NCBI RefSeq assembly: GCF_963676855.1
Contig: NZ_OY781460.1
Span: 744,001-808,000, forward strand
Direction of reading: 5' to 3'
Source: an uncultured Anaeromusa sp.
Lineage (GTDB): Bacteria > Bacillota > Negativicutes > Anaeromusales > Anaeromusaceae
DNA length: 64,000 bases
Part shown: positions 53,491 through 62,089 of the stretch, in pieces
How positions within the stretch are numbered: position 1 is the first letter of the stretch
Layout: every line of letters begins with the position of its first letter
Notes under the pieces: model-generated
The model's input: only the letters and a program-made list of their open reading frames with translations
Databases searched by the model: none
Told to the model about the DNA's origin: nothing
Position numbers and translations under genes: made by a program

Positions 53491-53540
53491 TTGACAGTTC
53501 AACTTGTTTTTGTTATTTTTAATATAGTTGAAAGTTCAAC
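53491..53540 (+). promoter_or_regulatory. Promoter with two MarR-type operators
   Basis: TTGACA (53492-53497), 17 bases, TATTTT (53515-53520). The same 14-base palindrome stands twice: GTTGACAGTTCAAC over the -35 (53491-53504) and GTTGAAAGTTCAAC after the -10 (53527-53540), sharing GTTGA-N4-TCAAC. Autoregulation by the MarR protein encoded next is likely. Confidence 0.75.
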
Positions 53541-53556
53541 CACAAAGGAGGGAATC

Positions 53557-54027
53557 ATGCTAACTCATCAATTTTTGCGGGAAGTCGGCGCTGTCGCCCG
53601 GTGCGTGCAGTCTCTCAGCGATGTAACCTTTAAAAAGCTTACGTTGCAGCGAGGGCAATTTGTTTTCTTGACTCGCATCTGCGAAAATCCGGGCATTCAC
53701 CTGCTGGAGCTGTCTCATCTTTTAAAAGTAGATAAAGCCACTACGACGAAGGCAGTGCAGAAGCTGGAGGCGGAGGGGTATGTGCGCAAGGTGCAAAACC
53801 TGGAAGATAAACGAATGTATCAGTTATTCCCGACCGTACGGGCGGAGGAGGCGTATCCGGAGCTGATTGCCGAGGAAAATCGCTATCTTGCCTGTTGCTT
53901 TGCGGGAATGACTAAGGAAGAACAGGTGTTAGCAGAAACGCTTCTGCGGCGTATCCGTGAAAATATCGAAGCCGAGTGGCTGGAATGGAAGACAGGCAAA
54001 GGAGGAAAGGCACATGAAAATTCGTGA
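53557..54027 (+). CDS. MarR-family regulator
   Basis: 156 residues from the ATG at 53557 with AGGAGGG upstream; the frame is open to 53491 but that stretch is the promoter. Winged helix about 40-110: GIHLLELSHLLKVDKATTTKAVQKLEAEGYVRKVQN, then the wing LEDKRMYQLFPT. The following acetyltransferase gene overlaps its 3' end by 14 bases, so both are controlled together by the two operators at 53491-53540. Confidence 0.92.
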   Translation: MLTHQFLREVGAVARCVQSLSDVTFKKLTLQRGQFVFLTRICENPGIHLLELSHLLKVDKATTTKAVQKLEAEGYVRKVQNLEDKRMYQLFPTVRAEEAYPELIAEENRYLACCFAGMTKEEQVLAETLLRRIRENIEAEWLEWKTGKGGKAHENS

Positions 54028-54490
54028 ATATCAGCTAGAGGACCAGCAAGGGGTACTGGATTTGATTTTGCCCATTCAACAGAAAGAGTTTGATATTGCC
54101 ATTACCAAGGAAGACCAACCAGATTTGTGCCAAGTGAGTTCCTTTTATCAAACAGGGAAAGGGAATTTTTGGGTGGCTGAAGATAACGGCGTTGTAGTGG
54201 GAACCATCGCGCTGATCGACATTGGCGAAGGGCAAGGGGCGCTGCGTAAGATGTTCGTGCACAAAGACTATCGAGGTGCTAAGCAAACGGCAAAAAAGCT
54301 GTTGGATGTCCTGTTGAACTGGTCGAGAGGGCAAGGTTTGCAGGAAATCTATCTAGGCACAACTGACAAATTTTTGGCGGCGCACCGTTTTTATGAGAAA
54401 AATGGTTTTGCAGAGTTGTGCAAAGAACAACTTCCTGCTGCGTTTCCGGTAATGAAGGTGGACAGTCGGTTTTATCGATATACCGTATAA
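54014..54490 (+). CDS. GNAT-family N-acetyltransferase
   Basis: 158 residues from the ATG at 54014, with GGAGG upstream inside the MarR gene. GNAT fold: MKIREYQLEDQQGVLDLI, FWVAEDNGVVVGTIALIDIG, acetyl-CoA loop LRKMFVHKDYRGAKQTAKKL (a variant of Q/RxxGxG/A), and AAHRFYEKNGFAEL near the end. May acetylate an amine drug or polyamine sensed by the MarR protein. Confidence 0.9.
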   Translation: MKIREYQLEDQQGVLDLILPIQQKEFDIAITKEDQPDLCQVSSFYQTGKGNFWVAEDNGVVVGTIALIDIGEGQGALRKMFVHKDYRGAKQTAKKLLDVLLNWSRGQGLQEIYLGTTDKFLAAHRFYEKNGFAELCKEQLPAAFPVMKVDSRFYRYTV

Positions 54491-54512
54491 GTTGTATAGG
54501 CAGAGACGTCGC

Positions 54513-55739
54513 TTACTCTGAGTTTCTTATGCGCTCTTTTATCGCCTGCGCCAAGCGGCGCACTCCTTCGCGGATCTGCTCTTCAGAAGTGTTGGAGTAA
54601 TTGAGGCGCAGAGTGTTAGTGACACCGCCGTTCGGGAAGAACGAATCGCCTGGGACAAACGCGACATTTTGGGCTAAACAATCATGCAAAAGTTCCATGG
54701 CCTTGATCGACGCCGGCAACTGCAACCAAAGGAACAGACCTCCTTCGGGGCGGGTAAAGGTGACTCCGGCGGGCAAAAAGTCGTCCAGCGCCAGGAGCAT
54801 GGCGTTGCGTCGCTGGCGGTACACCGCGACAATCTTTTGAATGCGAGCTTCAAAATCATACTGATCGATAAAGCGGGAAATTTCCATTTGCGTTTTTAAA
54901 GAGGTGCACAAATCAACGCCTTGTTTAAGAAGTACGCACTTGTTTCTAATTTCCGGATGGGCGGCAATCCAACCGATGCGCATGCCAGGGCAGAAGATTT
55001 TGGAGAACGTGCCTAAGCAGATAACCAGACCCTGCTGATCCAGGGTTTGCAAGGACGGCGGGATTGCGTTTTCGAAGCGCAGTTCCCCGTAAGGGTTGTC
55101 TTCAATGACCGGCAGACGATATTTATTGACAAGCTTCATGAAAGCCTGGCGCCGTGAAGGCGACCAGGTTTTTCCCGTTGGGTTTTGAAAATCTGGAATG
55201 ACGTACGCAAATTTAATGCGCTCGGTAGTTTTTAAGATGCGTTCCAAGGCTTCAGGAACCATGCCTTCTTCATCAGTGGGGACTTCAATAAAACGGGGGC
55301 GATAGGCGCGAAAGGCGCTGAGAGCCGCCAAATAAGTCGGGCTTTCGCAGAGTACGACGTCGTCCTCATCGAGGAATACCTTTCCTAATAAATCCAAGGC
55401 TTGTTGCGAGCCGGAGGTAATCAGAATATCGTCGCTTTGGAAGGAAGTACGAAATTTCTGCTGCATGCGTTGGGCGATCTGGCGGCGCAGCGGCTCATAG
55501 CCTTCGGTGGTGGAATACTGCAATGCCTTTTGCCCGGCCTCTTCTAATACCTGTATTGATACCTTTTTTAATTCTTCCACGGGAAATAGTTCCGGCGCCG
55601 GCAGGCCGCCGGCAAAAGAAATGACTTCTTCTCGTTCTGTGATTTTTAGAATTTCTCGGATTTCGGATGCTTTTAAGGCGTCAGTGCGTTTAGAAAAAGA
55701 AAATGATGTCGGGGAACAGGGATCGGTCATGGCGTTCAT
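54513..55739 (-). CDS. PLP-dependent aminotransferase, class I fold (2-aminoadipate/LysN type)
   Basis: 408 residues; ATG at 55739 with GAGGAGG upstream. Fold type I: YSTTEGYEPLRRQIA, SGSQQALDLLGKV, PDFQNPTGKTWS, ED.PYGELRF, and the PLP Lys in GTFSKIFCPGMRIGW. The LQYSTTEG form and overall length match the aminotransferase group with LysN, ARO8 and valine-pyruvate-like enzymes. Substrate is probably 2-aminoadipate or an aromatic/branched amino acid. Convergent with the GNAT gene, divergent from the AbgA-type gene. Confidence 0.9.
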   Translation of the reverse strand: MNAMTDPCSPTSFSFSKRTDALKASEIREILKITEREEVISFAGGLPAPELFPVEELKKVSIQVLEEAGQKALQYSTTEGYEPLRRQIAQRMQQKFRTSFQSDDILITSGSQQALDLLGKVFLDEDDVVLCESPTYLAALSAFRAYRPRFIEVPTDEEGMVPEALERILKTTERIKFAYVIPDFQNPTGKTWSPSRRQAFMKLVNKYRLPVIEDNPYGELRFENAIPPSLQTLDQQGLVICLGTFSKIFCPGMRIGWIAAHPEIRNKCVLLKQGVDLCTSLKTQMEISRFIDQYDFEARIQKIVAVYRQRRNAMLLALDDFLPAGVTFTRPEGGLFLWLQLPASIKAMELLHDCLAQNVAFVPGDSFFPNGGVTNTLRLNYSNTSEEQIREGVRRLAQAIKERIRNSE

Positions 55740-56088
55740 GCAAAAACCTCCTCATTGTTTATATCAGAATAAAAGGGCAACTATAGAGTACTTTGTATTC
55801 ATAATAAACACCAAAATGTGAGTCGTAAATATCCAATTAAAATTTACAAAAAGAGTCCAATTTTAAAATAAACAGAGGAAAAGTTTAACTTATTTTCTTG
55901 GAAATAGACAATGATCTATTCGGAATGGTGGGTTTAGTGGATGTTAGGAGTGATACGATGTTGCTTTCTGCTAGCGAAGCTTGAAGTTGCGTTCTTTGCG
56001 AGTATCTTGTCTTGGCAGGCTTTTCAGGAGAGGCGGAGAATTTATTTAAGAGAAATAGAATGATACGACAGATAAGGGTGTGGCGTTT
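55740..56088. promoter_or_regulatory. 349-base divergent intergenic region with one palindrome
   Basis: AT-rich, no gene visible. It must hold the promoters of the aminotransferase (-) and AbgA-type (+) genes. AATAGA-CAATGA-TCTATT at 55903-55920 is an inverted repeat that could be an operator. No clear hexamer pairs found. Confidence 0.4.
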
Positions 56089-57408
56089 ATGGATAAAAAA
56101 ATAGCAATGTTAGCGGAGTTCTTGGAAGAAAAGACGATACAGCGGCGGAGGGATTTGCACAAATACCCCGAAACAGGCTGGACGGAATACCGTACAGCTT
56201 CCTTGGTGATTCAGGAACTGCGCGCATTAGGGTATGAGGTAGCGGTTGGCAAGGACGTGCTGCATGAGGAAAGCCGCATGGGCGTGCCGGATGTCGATGC
56301 GTTGGCGGCGCATGCTAAACGGGCGGTGGCGGAAGGCGCGGATCCCAACCTTGTAGCGCAAATGGAAGGCGGGCATACAGCGGTAGTGGGAACGCTGCGT
56401 TTTTCCAGGCCCGGGCCGGTTGTGGCGTTGCGTTTTGACATGGATTGCAATGACGTCGCGGAAACGGCGGCGACAGAACATCGCCCCTGTCAAAAAGGAT
56501 TTTCCTCTATTCATCCGGGCTTGATGCACGCCTGCGGTCATGACGTGCATACGTCTGTAGGGCTGGGAGTGGCGGAAATCTTGGCGTCCTTGCAAGAAGA
56601 GCTGGCGGGGACGGTGAAATTGATTTTTCAGCCGGCCGAAGAAGGAACGCGTGGCGCTAAAGCGATTGTGGATAAAGGCGTAGTAGATGACGTGGACTAT
56701 ATGCTGGGAGCACATACCGGAGAAGCGTCGGTGGGCAGTATTGCCTGTCATGTAGGGCATTTCTTGGCGACAAGCAAATTTGATGCGGTCTTTACCGGCG
56801 TACCGTCTCATGCAGGAGGCGCGCCGGAGTGCGGTAAGAACGCCATGATGGCGGCGGCGACGGCGGCTTTGAACATCCAGGGCATCTCCCGGCATAGCCA
56901 AGGAGTATCGCGGGTGAATGTAGGTGTTTTGACGGCTGGGAGCGGCCGTAATGTTATTCCCGGGCAGGCGTTGCTTAAGGTGGAGACGCGAGGAGAAACA
57001 TCTGAGATCGACGATTTTGTGCGCACGGCGGCGTACCGCATTTTGCAGGGAGCAGCGCAAATGTATGATATTGACGTTGCCATTACCAAAGCTGGCGGTG
57101 CGGCCAGTGCAGAAAATTCCCCGGCGCTGTCAGAACGGCTGGAGCGCTTAGGGCGCAAACTGAGTATCTTTGATAAAATTGTGCCGTCTCATGCGCTCAA
57201 TGGTAGTGAGGATTTTTCTTACTATATGCAGCGCGTACAGCAAAAAGGAGGCCAAGCGGCTTTTGTCATTTACGGCGCGGCCGCGGCGGCAGCGTATCAT
57301 AATTCAGCCTTCGACGTCGACGAAGCGTGCCTAAGAAAAGCGATGCAGTTCATGGCCAACGCGGCGGCGGAATTGCTGTGCGAAAAAGAAAAAACGCTTT
57401 TGAAGTAG
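56089..57408 (+). CDS. AbgA-type M20 amidohydrolase (aminobenzoyl-glutamate hydrolase subunit A-like)
   Basis: 439 residues (ATG at 56089; GTG at 56080 also open). M20 metallopeptidase: MHACGHDVHT with metal His and Asp, FQPAEEGTRGAKA with the catalytic Glu pair, a dimerisation domain with FTGVPSHAGG..CGKNA, and YHNSAFDVDE with the last His. The insert ESRMGVPDVDAL matches AbgA specifically. AbgA works with AbgB on p-aminobenzoyl-glutamate; no AbgB or AbgT is nearby, so it may act alone on another N-acyl or N-aryl amino acid. Confidence 0.87.
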   Translation: MDKKIAMLAEFLEEKTIQRRRDLHKYPETGWTEYRTASLVIQELRALGYEVAVGKDVLHEESRMGVPDVDALAAHAKRAVAEGADPNLVAQMEGGHTAVVGTLRFSRPGPVVALRFDMDCNDVAETAATEHRPCQKGFSSIHPGLMHACGHDVHTSVGLGVAEILASLQEELAGTVKLIFQPAEEGTRGAKAIVDKGVVDDVDYMLGAHTGEASVGSIACHVGHFLATSKFDAVFTGVPSHAGGAPECGKNAMMAAATAALNIQGISRHSQGVSRVNVGVLTAGSGRNVIPGQALLKVETRGETSEIDDFVRTAAYRILQGAAQMYDIDVAITKAGGAASAENSPALSERLERLGRKLSIFDKIVPSHALNGSEDFSYYMQRVQQKGGQAAFVIYGAAAAAAYHNSAFDVDEACLRKAMQFMANAAAELLCEKEKTLLK

Positions 57409-57591
57409 TTTGTGATAATTGAGTGCAGCGAGAGTTGAAAATCTGAAAAAGTATTTGATAATGGTGTAGATATATTTGTTTTTTAAGGACCTGCAATTAG
57501 CCTTTTGAGGCTGAGGGTAGGTTCTTTTGGTTATATGACATCTAGTGCGAGGGAAAAATGCTTGCGATTTATTAAACTATAAATCGTGCTA

Positions 57592-57625
57592 GTATAATGC
57601 GAATGTTTCGTGTATAATACGCATT
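57592..57625 (+). promoter_or_regulatory. Candidate RpiR operator before the four-carbon acid sugar operon
   Basis: GTATAATGCG (57592-57601) and GTATAATACG (57612-57621) form a direct repeat with 20-base spacing; AATGCG and CGCATT also form an inverted pair. Both copies contain a TATAAT, so the region doubles as the likely promoter. Confidence 0.45.
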
Positions 57626-57688
57626 GGAGATATAATTCATAAAATTAAATAAACACGGAGAAAATCTCCAAAAAATGGAGGCGATATA

Positions 57689-58540
57689 ATGGCTCTCTTT
57701 TCTCGTATTCGGTTACAAAGTAATCAATTTACCTCGGCACAGGAGAGAATTGTTCGTTATCTTAAAGAAAACGACAAGGAAGCATTAACCTTGCCTATCA
57801 ATGAATTAGCAAAGCGTTGCCAGGTGGGGGATGCTACGGTTATTCGTTTTTATAGGCTTCTCGGTTATGAAAATTATGCTATGTTTCGAATCGCTTTGGC
57901 GCAAGAGCTGTCGGAAACAGACGTGCGGCCAATCTATGAAGAAGTGGAAACAAAAGATGGAGTTTCGGATGTAATTCGAAAAGTTATTGACTCTACGAAT
58001 CAAGGTATTTCTGATTTAGAAAAACAAATTTCTGAAGTCAAATTAGAAGAGTTTGCTAATATTTTGCTTCAGGCATCTGCGATTCATGTTTTGGGGTTAG
58101 GCGCATCGGGCGTTGTTGCACAAGATGCTATGCATAAGCTGATGCGTTTAGGGTGTAAGATTATTGCCTACTCAGACTCGCATCTCATGACGATTGCTGC
58201 ATCCATTGCAAAGCCAGATGAAGTTTTTTTTGCCATTTCTCACTCAGGGGAGACAACCGATATTGTTCGTGCTATTGAGCTGGCTAAACAACGCGGATGC
58301 AAAACTTGCGCCTTAACAAGTTCGATTGGTTCGAGTATTACCCAATTAGTGGATGTTTATTTGTTGAGTTGCACCCGAGAGACAAAAATGCGTTCTGATG
58401 CTATGATTTCTCGTATTGTTCAACTAGTTGTTATTGATATGCTTTATGTCTTATTGGCATTGCAAATAGGAGATTCGGCGATGGAAGGAGTTAATCAGTC
58501 TCGTTTGGCGCTGAAACAATGCCGGAATGCAACTTCGTAA
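57689..58540 (+). CDS. RpiR-family regulator (HTH plus SIS)
   Basis: 283 residues with GGAGG upstream. Residues 1-77 are the HTH_6 domain (FTSAQERIVRYLKENDKEAL, INELAKRCQVGDATVIRFYRLLGY). Residues of about 125-255 are a sugar-isomerase SIS domain (IHVLGLGASGVVAQDAMHKLMRLG, ISHSGETTDIVRAIELAKQRG). Such regulators sense phosphorylated sugars; the likely ligand is 4-phospho-D-threonate or -erythronate made by the next gene. Confidence 0.92.
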   Translation: MALFSRIRLQSNQFTSAQERIVRYLKENDKEALTLPINELAKRCQVGDATVIRFYRLLGYENYAMFRIALAQELSETDVRPIYEEVETKDGVSDVIRKVIDSTNQGISDLEKQISEVKLEEFANILLQASAIHVLGLGASGVVAQDAMHKLMRLGCKIIAYSDSHLMTIAASIAKPDEVFFAISHSGETTDIVRAIELAKQRGCKTCALTSSIGSSITQLVDVYLLSCTRETKMRSDAMISRIVQLVVIDMLYVLLALQIGDSAMEGVNQSRLALKQCRNATS

Positions 58541-58579
58541 GAAGCTTTATTGTAATTGGAGAAAGAGGAGGAGTTGGGG

Positions 58580-59863
58580 TTGAATAGTTCTCGTAGATAT
58601 ATGATAGTCATTGCTGATGATCTAACCGGCGCTAATGATACGGGCGTGCAGTTCACACGGCAAGGATTGCAGACAGAAGTTCTATTAGATGGGACAGCTC
58701 TTCATGAAGGCATTGATGCGGCTGTTATTGTTCTTGATACGAACAGCCGTGCTATTCCAGCGGATGAAGCATATCGGAAAGTGCAAAGCGCTGCTAAAAT
58801 AGCCGATTCGCTAGGCTTCTCTCACTATTATAAAAAGATGGACTCCACTTTGCGGGGGAATATTGGTGTTGAAATCAAGGCTATTCTTGATTTGAAATTG
58901 CATGATTTTGCACTTGTGATGCCCGCGTTTCCGCAAAATGGACGTACAACGGTAGGCGGGTATTATCTGCTTAATGGTGCGCCGATTTCAACCACGGAAA
59001 TCGCTCGTGATCCTAAATGTCCAGTGACTGAAGCGGTATTGCCGAAATTGTTGGAACAGCAGACCGGCTTTCCGGTTGGACATATAAACTTTGCGGATAT
59101 TGCACAAGGCCAGGAAGCGGTTAGCCAAGCTATTCGGCGTCATGTGGCTGACGGTTGCCGTATTATCAGCTGCGATGCATGGAGTGAAGAGCACTTTGCG
59201 CTTGCCGCTAAAGCTGCAAACGAAGTATCAGATAAAGTGCTGTGGGCAGGTTCGGCAGGGTTAGCTGAATGTTTGCCACTACTCTTTGGCTGGAAGGAAG
59301 AACGAGAAGAACATCAACCCGCATTTGTAATTGCGGGAAGTGTTAGTGCAGTTACGCGCGGGCAAGTAGAAAAGTTGTTGGCTTTTGGGTATGAATTAAT
59401 TGAATTGGATGTTGCGGGCTATTTGCCATGGCAAGAAGGCCAGATACATCCGGCTTTACAACAAGTTCAAGATGCGTTAGCGCAAGGGAAACGGATTGTT
59501 CTTGCATCCGGATATCAAGTTGGTGCGGTTGCATCTGCCCAAAAAACAGCGGAGCAGCTTGGCTTGTCTTCTATGCAAGTCAGTGAACATGTTGCGCAAA
59601 TTCTTGGATGGATAGGGGCTGAAATTTTGCAAAACCAAGATGTTTCTGGCGCTGTATTGACCGGCGGAGATACTGCGGTAGCGGTATGTAAAGCACTGGG
59701 TGTTACGGGTATCCGAGTGTTGGAAGAAATAGCCCCAGCTATACCGCTTGGTGAAATGACCACCAAAGAAGGAAAAAAAATATTAGTTGTTACTAAAGCT
59801 GGAGCTTTTGGCGCTCCTGACGCACTTGTAAAAGCAGTAAAAAAATTAGAACGAAGCAGGTGA
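58580..59863 (+). CDS. dtnK: Four-carbon acid sugar kinase (D-threonate/D-erythronate kinase, DUF1537 fold)
   Basis: 427 residues from a TTG at 58580 (AGGAGGAG six bases upstream; the ATG at 58601 is possible). N-terminal DUF1537 domain: MIVIADDLTGANDTGVQF, YKKMDSTLRGNIGVE, PAFPQNGRTTVGGYYL. C-terminal nucleotide-binding domain: FVIAGSVSAVTRGQ, VLTGGDTAVAV, ending LGEMTTKEGKKILVVTKAGAFG. Phosphorylates the 4-position of D-threonate or D-erythronate. Followed by the PdxA2 gene, which oxidises the product. Confidence 0.92.
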   Translation: MNSSRRYMIVIADDLTGANDTGVQFTRQGLQTEVLLDGTALHEGIDAAVIVLDTNSRAIPADEAYRKVQSAAKIADSLGFSHYYKKMDSTLRGNIGVEIKAILDLKLHDFALVMPAFPQNGRTTVGGYYLLNGAPISTTEIARDPKCPVTEAVLPKLLEQQTGFPVGHINFADIAQGQEAVSQAIRRHVADGCRIISCDAWSEEHFALAAKAANEVSDKVLWAGSAGLAECLPLLFGWKEEREEHQPAFVIAGSVSAVTRGQVEKLLAFGYELIELDVAGYLPWQEGQIHPALQQVQDALAQGKRIVLASGYQVGAVASAQKTAEQLGLSSMQVSEHVAQILGWIGAEILQNQDVSGAVLTGGDTAVAVCKALGVTGIRVLEEIAPAIPLGEMTTKEGKKILVVTKAGAFGAPDALVKAVKKLERSR

Positions 59864-59871
59864 ACGAAAGC

Positions 59872-60891
59872 ATGGAAAATAAACAACTTCCTATTCTTGC
59901 TATCACAATGGGCGACGCAGCAGGGTGCGGTCCGGAAATTATCGTAAAAGCCTTGGCGGACCAACGGATTTATCAGATGTGTCGGCCGTTAGTATTTGGT
60001 GATGCAAAACGCATGACGTTTGTGAGAGATCGGCTAAAGAGTTCTGTGAAGATCCATTGCGTGGACGATGCACAAAGCGGGTTATATCAATATGGAACAA
60101 TTGATGTATTGGATTTTGATAATGTTCCTGCAGATTTGCCGTTTGGGCAGGTAGACAGCCGGGCTGGGCACGCAGCGTATACGTATATTGAAGCCGCGGT
60201 GCAACAGGCGTTGGATAAACAAGTTGCAGCGATTGTTACAGCACCTATCAATAAAGAAGCATTACACAAAGGTGGACATAAGTTTCCTGGGCACACGGAA
60301 ATTCTTGGCGAACTCAGCCAAACGAAAGACTATGCCATGATGCTTTCCAGCGATGATTTAAAGGTTATTCATGTTACAACGCATGTATCTATGCGACAAG
60401 CGGCAGACTTGATCAAAAAAGAGAGAGTTCTGAGAATTATTCGTCTGGCTGATCGGACATTGCGTCTGTTGGGGCTTGAGAAGCCTCGGATTGCTGTGGC
60501 GGGGTTTAACGCCCATGCTGGCGAAAATGGCTTGTTTGGTAGGGAAGAACTGGATGATATTTTACCGGCAGTCGAAGCTGCGCAGAAAGAAGGGATTCAT
60601 GCGAGTGGTCCGATTCCACCGGATACAGTTTTCTTTCGGACAGTAAAGCGCAAAGAATTTGACATTGTTGTTGTTATGTATCATGACCAAGGCCATATTC
60701 CCATAAAAGTATTAGGTTTCGAAGAAGGAATTAATGTGACCGTAGGGTTGCCTTTTTTGCGAACCTCTGTTGATCACGGCACAGCCTTTGATATCGCCGG
60801 GAAAGGCATTGCTGATAGTGCCAGTATGACAGCGGCTATCGATTTTGCTGCAAAAGTAGCGCAAGGTGCGGCACAACAAGCGGATCGTTAA
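59872..60891 (+). CDS. pdxA2: 4-phospho-D-threonate/erythronate dehydrogenase (PdxA2)
   Basis: 339 residues from the ATG at 59872; a GTG at 59860 overlaps the kinase stop. PdxA fold: MGDAAGCGPEIIVKAL, metal His in GHKFPGHTEIL, in YHDQGHIPIK and in SVDHGTAFDIAGKG. True PdxA works in vitamin B6 synthesis, but position directly after DtnK marks the PdxA2 type. It oxidises and decarboxylates the 4-phospho acid to dihydroxyacetone phosphate with NAD+. The product enters glycolysis. Confidence 0.9.
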   Translation: MENKQLPILAITMGDAAGCGPEIIVKALADQRIYQMCRPLVFGDAKRMTFVRDRLKSSVKIHCVDDAQSGLYQYGTIDVLDFDNVPADLPFGQVDSRAGHAAYTYIEAAVQQALDKQVAAIVTAPINKEALHKGGHKFPGHTEILGELSQTKDYAMMLSSDDLKVIHVTTHVSMRQAADLIKKERVLRIIRLADRTLRLLGLEKPRIAVAGFNAHAGENGLFGREELDDILPAVEAAQKEGIHASGPIPPDTVFFRTVKRKEFDIVVVMYHDQGHIPIKVLGFEEGINVTVGLPFLRTSVDHGTAFDIAGKGIADSASMTAAIDFAAKVAQGAAQQADR

Positions 60892-60912
60892 TTAACAGGA
60901 GGAGGGACTATT

Positions 60913-61875
60913 ATGCAAATCAAGAAATCTATCGAACGAATTCCTGGGGGGATGATGTTAGTTCCATTGCTGCTGGGGGCGCTTATCAACACTTTTTTTC
61001 CAACAATCGGCAAAACGCTTGGCTCGTTTACTAATGCGTGGATGACTGGTGCATTACCTATCTTATCTGTTTTTTTCATTTGCATGGGCGCTACGATTGA
61101 TATCAAATCAACTCCTTATATTTTGAAAAAAGGCGGAGCGTTGTTAGGGTCTAAACTTTTGACCGGAGCGACGTTAGGTATTATTGCCGCTTGGCTGATT
61201 CCAGAAGGAATGGTAGAGTACGGCATGTTTGCAGGATTATCGGTGTTAGCTATTGTAGCTGCTATGAATGATACAAATGGCGGTCTTTATATGGCTCTTA
61301 TTGGTCAATTTGGCAAATCGGAAGATGCGGCGGCATATTCGCTTATGAGCTTGGAATCAGGACCGTTTTTTACTATGATCACATTGGGCATGGCTGGTGT
61401 AGCGGCTTTTCCGCTGCCGGCTCTAATTGGTACGATTTTACCGCTTGTGTTAGGTATGGTGATTGGTAATTTAGACCGTGATATGCGTAAATTTCTTGCC
61501 CAGGCAGTGCCGGTGTTAATTCCCTTTTTCGCGTTTGGGTTAGGAAATTCGCTTAACTTGACAACCGTGTGGAAGGCGGGGCTACTGGGAATTCTTATGG
61601 GTGTTGGAGTTGTAGTGATTACAGGTACCGTCTTAATTATTGTAGATCGCTTGACTGGCGGTAATGGAGTGGCGGGAATTGCTGCTGCCACTACTGCGGG
61701 GAATGCAGCAGCGGTACCGGCGGCAATTGCCGCGATTGACCCGGCGTATGCTCCTATTGCTCCGTCGGCCACTATGCTGGTAGCTACCTGTGTTATTGTG
61801 ACGGCTATACTTGTGCCAATTGCAACGGCCTGGTGGGCTAAAGTGGTACAAGCTAAACCGGTTGAAGCGAACTAA
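60913..61875 (+). CDS. KdgT-type sugar-acid permease
   Basis: 320 residues, ten membrane helices, with GGAGGAGG upstream. Matches 2-keto-3-deoxygluconate permease (KdgT): [69 protein letters not shown], and the [16 protein letters not shown] segment. Its place in the DtnK-PdxA2 operon suggests that it imports D-threonate or D-erythronate instead of KDG. Last gene of the operon. Confidence 0.9.
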   Translation: MQIKKSIERIPGGMMLVPLLLGALINTFFPTIGKTLGSFTNAWMTGALPILSVFFICMGATIDIKSTPYILKKGGALLGSKLLTGATLGIIAAWLIPEGMVEYGMFAGLSVLAIVAAMNDTNGGLYMALIGQFGKSEDAAAYSLMSLESGPFFTMITLGMAGVAAFPLPALIGTILPLVLGMVIGNLDRDMRKFLAQAVPVLIPFFAFGLGNSLNLTTVWKAGLLGILMGVGVVVITGTVLIIVDRLTGGNGVAGIAAATTAGNAAAVPAAIAAIDPAYAPIAPSATMLVATCVIVTAILVPIATAWWAKVVQAKPVEAN

Positions 61876-61973
61876 AGTGTAATAGGCTAGTGTATGTTTA
61901 GTTTATAATCAGTGTGCGATCCTTTTTTAGCAGAATGCCAATAAATCCGATAAATAAGAAACGTGATGAGGTA

Positions 61974-62014
61974 AAAAACAGCAGTTGCACATTAATAAGT
62001 GCAACTGCTGTTTT
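61974..62014. terminator. Bidirectional terminator between KdgT and the last gene
   Basis: Perfect AAAACAGCAGTTGCAC / GTGCAACTGCTGTTTT stem with a seven-base loop; T runs on both strands. Confidence 0.92.
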
Positions 62015-62089
62015 GCTATAGTATGCATAATAAGTGGAAGGGGTACGGCAAAGTGAAAGCCGACGTACTTGTGCGGTGGTTTAGCTTTC

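Noticed and set aside
59872..60891. PdxA of vitamin B6 synthesis
   Set aside because: It follows a DUF1537 kinase and precedes a sugar-acid permease under an RpiR regulator, which marks the PdxA2 catabolic type.
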